Assembly: GCA_933228895.1 (NCBI GenBank)
Contig: OW121848.1
Location: forward strand, 101,141,470 to 101,205,469
Length of the DNA: 64,000 nucleotides
Origin: Platycnemis pennipes
Lineage: Eukaryota; Arthropoda; Insecta; Odonata; Platycnemididae
Direction: 5' to 3'
Below the pieces are notes generated by a model. That model searched no databases and had not been told where the DNA came from. It was given only the letters and a program-made list of their open reading frames with translations. How positions within the stretch are numbered: position 1 is the stretch's first letter; each line of letters begins with the position of its first letter. Positions 57,435-64,000 of this stretch are shown piece by piece. The position numbers were made by a program, and so were the translations under genes.

Positions 57435-57635
57435 CTTCCCGTCGTCCCTTCCTTCAAGCGTACCCCTATATCCGCTCTAAGCTTCGTCTGAACTGATTCC
57501 ACCTTCATCCCACAGAATCGATCACCTCCTTTAATCCGAAGCTTGGCGCGAATCCCTCCAACTACGGGAAGGTAGCACAATCCCTCTTGCAGCCGCCCTT
57601 CTGTTTTCCCGTGGATCAGATAATCTGTCCTTGAT
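57435..57635 (-). other. Candidate exon of unknown gene
   Basis: On the minus strand a GC-richer 201-bp stretch is bounded by an acceptor (GATTGGCTTCAG|ATCAAG) and a donor (GGGAAG|GTAACA). One frame is open right through it (GKTEGRLQEGLCYLPVV, then GGDRFCGMKVESVQ) and terminates only in the TAA formed by the donor. No family recognised and no partner exon found. It could equally be a non-coding or transposon-derived island. Confidence 0.25.
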
Positions 57636-60600
57636 CTGAAGCCAATCGAGAAGGCTATGAGAATATTAGATGAAAATAGCGAAATTGAATAGGCATGAAA
57701 TATTAGATCCAAGAGTGTAATAGAGAGGGAGGAACAAATGAGGTTTACAAAAAATAAATATTGTACCAAATTCAATGAGTTAGGGCATGAACAAAGGCTT
57801 TCACTGGATATTACTTGGATAGGATTATTGTTCGATAGATAGTTTACGCAACATTTTACTGTAAAACCCATTTGTAAATCGCATTTATTTAAAACATACT
57901 TTTCCCAAAACTAAGCCATTCTTCCTCCAAGTCCGCTCTCTAAAACCGACCACTCCACTCAAACGCCTACATGTGTCTCATTCATATCTCTCTTTCCATT
58001 TTAGCAGCCTAGCTTAAAGCAGTCATTTCCACCTTCGGCAGCTCATTTTATTTGCCCAATTCAAAGATCTACCACGCTTGCCTGGATCTACTTTATACCA
58101 CATATCCATATTTATTTTTCTGGCATATTTACTGTGAGCATCGTAAAATAAAACTTGTTCCTCTGTTAATTGGTGATGCTACGTTGTTAGCAGTATTTAT
58201 TTGCTAATCAAAATTTTACAAACACCACAAAGTAGGTATTTAAGTACTCACGTTCCAGAGTTCGTCATCAGGTCAACAATTACTTGTCGAAACATGTTTG
58301 TGGTTAAATCCTCAATGATATTTGTAAGAGATTTGATCTACAAAAATTGCTCGTAAATAATTGGAGACAATCTGGAGTACCTACTTCCTCATCTATCTTC
58401 GAATATCAGCGCCCTTTCTGGGAACCACACAACGCAAAAAAGCAAGTGTAACGTTACACTTCAACATCAGCTGTGGAAACTAGAGAGGTAACGTAACAAC
58501 TTGAGAGCATGGAACGATTCCCACCTCGGTTATGGCTGCCGAATTTGCCTCAGATTTAAGTTTCAACCACAACTGCGGAGAGCACCTAAATTGTCACTCT
58601 ACCACTGCTGTTCGTTCACACGCTCTCCCATTTACCTTCCCCGAGAATCACCAGGTCGGTCTTGCCCTCTAAAAATCATGTGCATGAATCACACAATCAT
58701 CAACATCGGCTAAAAGTATTGATTATGTCAGCAAATCAAAGCGGTGACCAGAAGGAGAATGGATATAGGGTGGAGGTGGGTAGTAACGAATGTGTAACGA
58801 TTTGGAAAGGGCAACTGAGCGACTGCCACCCTCAAACGATTCAGAAGTAAGACCTTGAAACGCAGGTGCATTCTCTCGATCACTCTTTCAACCTCGAAAG
58901 AAACGGAAGCGGAAGATGAAGAGATAGAGATGGAGAGATTAACGTGAAGCTGCGACGGACGGCTCCAGAGGAGAGGCAGAGAATGGTGGAGCAAGGCCAC
59001 ACACATCGGTCGGAGGCGAGCGCAGAAATCCTAGCCGGAATCCCTACGAAGCCCTTGATGAGCGATCCTTTGAGGTAAGCTTTGATAGATTCTACGTCGC
59101 ACACACACCACCATTCCGCAAGCACCACCACCACGGCGAGAAATGAATGGCTGTTTGATTGATCGTTGATTGGTGCTCTTCTGCGAGGGCAAGAAGAGAT
59201 GGCGGGCTGAGATTTTTTTTCCGCGCGGCGGGAGAGAACTAAGGTGTGAGAGGAGAGGCATTCTCGGCTCTGCTATCTACCCTACTGGAGAGGCAGGTGA
59301 CGACCTTAGGGTAGAAGAAGACTTTTCATACGATGAGCCAAAAAAAATCGCAAAAAAAGCAAACTGAGAGGTTTAAGGGCGCTGCCTTGTGTACAACAAT
59401 AAACTAAGCTAAGGGCTTTTTTAAAGAAATGTAGTAAATTTTATGACACCACTCCAATTTATGTTCACAATTACTCTATTTATTACAATTGAGTTACATT
59501 GGGTTTTAGGTTTTCACGATTTCGACGTCTCCGTGAGAACACGAAGAGTATTTTTATCAAAGAATAGAGATAGTAAAAATGGCGATAAATACAAAAATAG
59601 CCTCACTTTTTTATCCAATTGATTTGCATTATTACATAAAAGTATAAAGCAACAAGAAATAATCACCATAGGAAAGCTAATTTTGCTTAATTTCGGTTTT
59701 AAATTGAATGTTTCTCTATTTGATCGCAGAAGCTAAGGGAATCCATTTTATCTGAGGGTCAATGTCAAAAAATTATAAATTTTGATAAAGTAAACAATGG
59801 TATATAATTACGCAAAGAGAACTCAAATCAGCCAGTTTTTATGCAATGAATCAACAGAAAACATGATTTGATTTTCAGAACATTTAGTTTTCAATCCGAA
59901 AATTCGTTATTTGTAAATAAATGATAACCAAATGTGTGTGTTAAAGAAATCAACGACGAAAAAATTTCCGATTCCATTAAAAATGAGTTTTTATAATCGT
60001 ATGATATAAGTTTATCACAAAATAAAATGAATAACATGCAATAAACGCATTCTTTTTCAAGAATAAAAAGCAGTGCCGACCAGATAATTCCAAGGTCACG
60101 TGTTCCTCGGGTATGGATATCATCATAGACTTAAGATCTTTATCTACATCACTTCTTTCACCGGTGAGCCAATGCAAGGATGTGTACGAAGGAAATCAGA
60201 CCTTAGGTTACATAGTACGAGTAACAATATGATATAACCCTCAGAAATGTCGCTTCATTGAAAGTAGCCTCAACATTTTCGCATGGAAAACTACCTTCGT
60301 CACCGATTATATGATATACAACCAATTCAAATTTCCTCATATTAATAAGCATGTGGCTAGCATCACAGCACGGGAAAAAATATAACACCCGTAGGTCGAT
60401 AACGCGGAGCACGTTATAAGATTCAGCAAAAACGTCCTATTGATCATATATGAAAGAATTTGCATCAAATATCTCAATGAGGCAAACACACACGAATAAT
60501 TAACGTCGCACATCAAAATAATAGTTACTCACGAGCCAAAACACGTAGGACCAATAATCCACCATAAGAACGGACAGTCACCATACAATTACAAACCATT

Positions 60601-63600
60601 GAAAAAGTAATTTGAAGCTGTTTTTCAGGCAGAAATTCAAATAAAAATTAAGTTTCAGAGAGAGAATTGAGAACACTCATTTATCGAAAAAAATATACTA
60701 TTTATATTGGTTGTTCATTAAAATAAACATTTCTTTTATGATTGGTGCCTCATTTACCGTACATTGAATTGGGACACACGATACACTTGATAATAACATA
60801 CACCGTAAATGATGAATAGAGAAAGGTTCCAAGATATAATTCTCTGAAGACATTACCTAGTAATAACAAAGTTGACTGGTAGCTCAATGTTATAAAATAA
60901 TTGTTAACTGTACAGTAGGATAGTAAACTATACGTCGTAGAGCGACATTAATTGTCACTATTTCATATGGCTGTGTAACGCCCATTGAACGATTAAATCA
61001 CAAATTAAGGGTTAGAATGAGTAATATGATATGATAAATACCCTCTTTAATATGCTGGAAGGAATAGGAAATAAAAATGGCAAAAATTATACAGCGTAAC
61101 AAAACTGTAGCGCACCAATAATTTTAGCAAAAATAGAAAAAATAGAGAAATCAGAGGCGGGAGAAAAATATCCTGGGAAAAAATTTTAATTTTTCAATAA
61201 AGAGAAACCAATATCCAAAAATAAATCTTTACAGCGCATGTCACATAAGCAGCGCAATTCATATTAGTACTTCATGCATAGTATGCAGAGCTAAGGAAGA
61301 AAATCGTGAAAATAAATTGGGCAATGCAATAAATTCTTCTCTAATTCTTCTCCTGAAAAAATCATTCTGAAGCAGACTAAACATATATAAAGATAACCAA
61401 ATTAATCATAAGATAAGGGTGCTAAATAATAAATATAAAGATGATATGAGAAAACAAATATGAATATGATATATAATAAATCTGAAAATAAATATGAAAG
61501 AGATGATAAATCTTTATTCTGTGAGTTCAGTGCATGAACCAGATACCTATGAGTCCACAAAAAAAAGAATCTTACTTCTTAGCGCACGAATTTCACTGCC
61601 CGTTTCGGTTCTTATGGGTATTCCAAATTAATTTTAAGAAGTTTGATGGGTGTTTACAACACCGAGGTGATGTAAACCCCATCCCAGAAGGTACGCCCAT
61701 TTGTCTCATCTTCAACAAATGAATACGAAAACGTATATTCATCAGGGATTGCTAAGCAGGAAATCTTGAGTTAGACTTTACATGCACTCAGATTTCACGA
61801 AAGAGTGAATAACCTGAAGACAATGGATGCGACCCTGAGCTTAATTTATTGCAAGATGTTTATCTCAGAGAGCATGAGAAAAGCTTAAACACGAGAATGT
61901 ACATCCCCTTGGAGATGCCGGAGAACAATGATATCACTAAAAAGGGGTTACGTGATAATTTTTAAGTCCCCGGGTCTAAGGCGACATCATTATTTCTTCA
62001 TTTTTCTAGCCGAAATAATACAAAACTTCAGACTGGCAGAGTATATTCTCAAAAGACTAAAAAAGCAGGTGCGTATTGCAGGCATACAAATCAAGTGGGA
62101 CATGAAGAACAGAGAGGAGGAATAAAGGCTCCCTAGAACCCAGAAAACACGCATTCGTGGACAATCACCAGACCCAAGTGATCGCGCCTAATATGCACCA
62201 CCATCAAATGCACTCAGTTCATTAAATCGGATTTTATGCCTCTCGCAAGGACCCCATCCGGCAGCCTCTTTTTATTTCCCCTAATCGAGACGGCCCCGAA
62301 ATCCCATCGGACCGAAATCCTAGAGGGAAGCGGCAGACGGAGAGGGGGAAAGCGGAGAAGAGAGCGCATCGTGAACTCGGTCAACGTACACCCCTGAGCC
62401 GTTGCTTGATGCTGCTTGCCTCTGCCGGGAAATCACGGGCGCATTATCAAGTGAAACCCAGCAGGCGTGGCGAGGTGAGAAATTCGATCTGCGCCGCGAA
62501 ACGCACCGGCGCAGAAGTCGGTCAAGAGACGGAAGAGGAGGAAGGGCAGGTTGGGGGAGGTGAGGGGCGTTGTGAGCGGTGGAGGAGAGATGGCGAGACG
62601 ATGACGGAACAAATATGCGGGGACGAAGGAAAAGGAGAGAGAGTAGGGGGAGGTGCTTAATGAGGAAATGACATTCGAAGCGGAGGAAACGTCAAGAGAA
62701 GGCTACGACAGAGGAGGTGGAATGGAAGAGATGCGGTGTCGATGAGGAAGCCACCGTTGGAAATTAGGTGAACAGACATTCATGGAGGTTACGGTAAATC
62801 GGAAGTATAACGTGTGGTTAAATGAGTAGACGAGGACCTCCGTCCCTGCCAAAAATATTGCGAAGTTTTAATAGTCTACAATACACCCCTGATGATTTTA
62901 CCACCTTTAACATTATCGCATCATGTGTCATAATACTGCCATTCAAATTCAATAAGAGACATCTGAGACATATTGGTAATAATTAAAGATAATAAATTTT
63001 AATGACCACACACTCATCTCCTTACGGTTAGTACGCCAAATTTATTTGCTAAACATATGTAATTATTTGAACTTCTGATAATAAATGCTATAGAATCCAA
63101 ACGGAAATAAAAGGAAGACAACCATAGATAGAAGGAATCATAGTTCCATATTTGGAAAGAAAATGCCAAAAAGAAAAGATGCCAAATAATTGGCTGTTTT
63201 AATTATTTCTTTACCCCATTTCCTTCAGCTTATACCCTAAAAATCCACACTCTAGAGGCGGTTCGCAGTGTATTATGCCAAGAGAGACCTAAATTTATAT
63301 TAAAATTGGCTTTTTGGCGAGCATACAGTGATTTTCTTCCCTGCTAAAAATAGAGGGAATGGCTCTTATCATACGATCAATAATGATCAATGCCTGGTGA
63401 GGATTTATAAGCAAGAGGGGCTAACATTGAACCAACTACAGACTTTCATATCATATTGCCCATAAAGGGAACTTAAGACAACTTATACCTGCTTAACAAC
63501 AACCTAGTCCCCTAGGGTGCGCGGTGCATTTTATCACAATCGTTACCTCAATCCTACTTAGAATATATTTGTCACAAATTTAGGAAATTATAGGGTACAC

Positions 63601-64000
63601 CTAGAGCAATAAATGATTGTTCATGTAATCCATAGTCACCAAATGTTGGGCCGGTGGGGAAAATGAACTTAAAAACATGATTTAACGTTCAAATAATCAC
63701 TCTATTTCGGTCTATATCCTTGAAGATTAGCTTTTCGAACCTCATATGTAACTCCATTAAATAAACAATATTACCAAATAATACTATGCTACATAGATGT
63801 CATACGTTTAAGTACTAAATTGGTACACACAGGTACTACATAGATTTAAAATTAAACGAAAAATTTGCATTTTGAATTACTTATGAGATGAGGTAAAATA
63901 TCTACATTTTCTTCTAAAACGTATCAGCATGTACGAACATTTTTGTAGTTCCACTTCATCTTCAGAATTTAAATAAAAGAATAATTTCAATATTGGCTGT
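57636..64000. other. Intergenic, two GC-rich islands
   Basis: Mostly AT-rich. Purine-rich or GC-rich islands lie at 58,860-59,330 (with a donor-like TTTGAG|GTAAGC at about 59,076) and at 62,280-62,700. Neither contains a recognisable coding domain; they could be non-coding exons or compositional islands. No transposon motif was found. Confidence 0.4.

Noticed and set aside
58200..58330. Another PLE-type terminal repeat
   Set aside because: It contains CATCAGG and CGAAAC-like strings and a TTTGTGGT end, but they are in the wrong relation to each other and the arms do not pair convincingly.
59000..59080. Exon ending in a donor at TTTGAG|GTAAGC
   Set aside because: The donor is good and one frame is open, but no acceptor or start could be defined and nothing is recognisable in the peptide.
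1..64000. CRISPR arrays, bacterial operons, toxin or defence systems
   Set aside because: No regularly spaced direct repeats, no Shine-Dalgarno-led gene clusters, and all protein motifs found are eukaryotic retroelement or transposon types.

Overview
The window looks like intergenic or intronic DNA from a large, AT-rich, repeat-laden arthropod genome, most likely an insect. Intact long open frames occur only in a retrotransposon, introns and tRNA-derived SINE promoters mark it as eukaryotic, and the mix of a Ty3/gypsy element primed by a tRNA-Lys-type site, Penelope-like elements (PLEs) with GIY-YIG nuclease domains, jockey-like and RTE-like LINE remnants and short inverted-repeat elements is typical of arthropods. 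I found no host protein-coding gene that I can name, and no bacterial features, rRNA or confident tRNA genes.

Layout. 0-18 kb: sparse relics, namely tRNA-like SINE heads (about 0.8 and 4.5 kb), a decayed transposon ORF with a probable 90-bp intron (1.1-1.9 kb, minus), one SINE body (4.6-4.8 kb), a foldback (9.9-10.1 kb), a pyrimidine-rich block (13.4-14.2 kb) and an unrecognised 118-codon open frame (17.4-17.7 kb). 18.6-25.6 kb: a dense transposon cluster with a broken PLE (18.6-20.3 kb) whose tail carries a hammerhead-ribozyme-like fold, a hAT-type MITE inserted in another repeat (21.3-21.7 kb), a second MITE with TTAA ends (22.24-22.94 kb), three diverged related segments (21.9-23.9 kb), an RTE-like LINE tail (23.95-24.65 kb) and a minus-strand PLE fragment between 44-bp inverted arms (24.8-25.6 kb). 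30.1-30.65 kb: a large foldback element. 35.8-42.1 kb: hairpins and three compact inverted repeats, two of which clearly share a tail and resemble the PLE 3' end. 46.3-47.5 kb: a jockey-like LINE fragment split by a SINE with a perfect 12-bp target duplication; an inverted SINE relative lies at 49.85-50.15 kb.

51,335-56,688 is the best-preserved object: a 5.35-kb Ty3/gypsy LTR retrotransposon with nearly identical 729/730-bp LTRs, a 4-bp target duplication (GTAG), a primer-binding site, a Gag with a SAP-like N-terminus and no zinc knuckle, and a Pol that keeps protease and the RT palm but has lost the RT thumb, RNase H and most of integrase. It looks like a young deletion derivative that would need enzymes in trans. 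56.7-64 kb has no firm features apart from one possible minus-strand exon (57,435-57,635).

Working picture: autonomous PLE, LINE and LTR elements supply enzymes; the SINEs, MITEs, foldbacks, PLE tail copies and the deleted LTR element are their non-autonomous passengers. The nested insertions give a relative order: the SINE is younger than its host LINE, the hAT MITE is younger than the repeat around it, and the LTR element is among the youngest arrivals.
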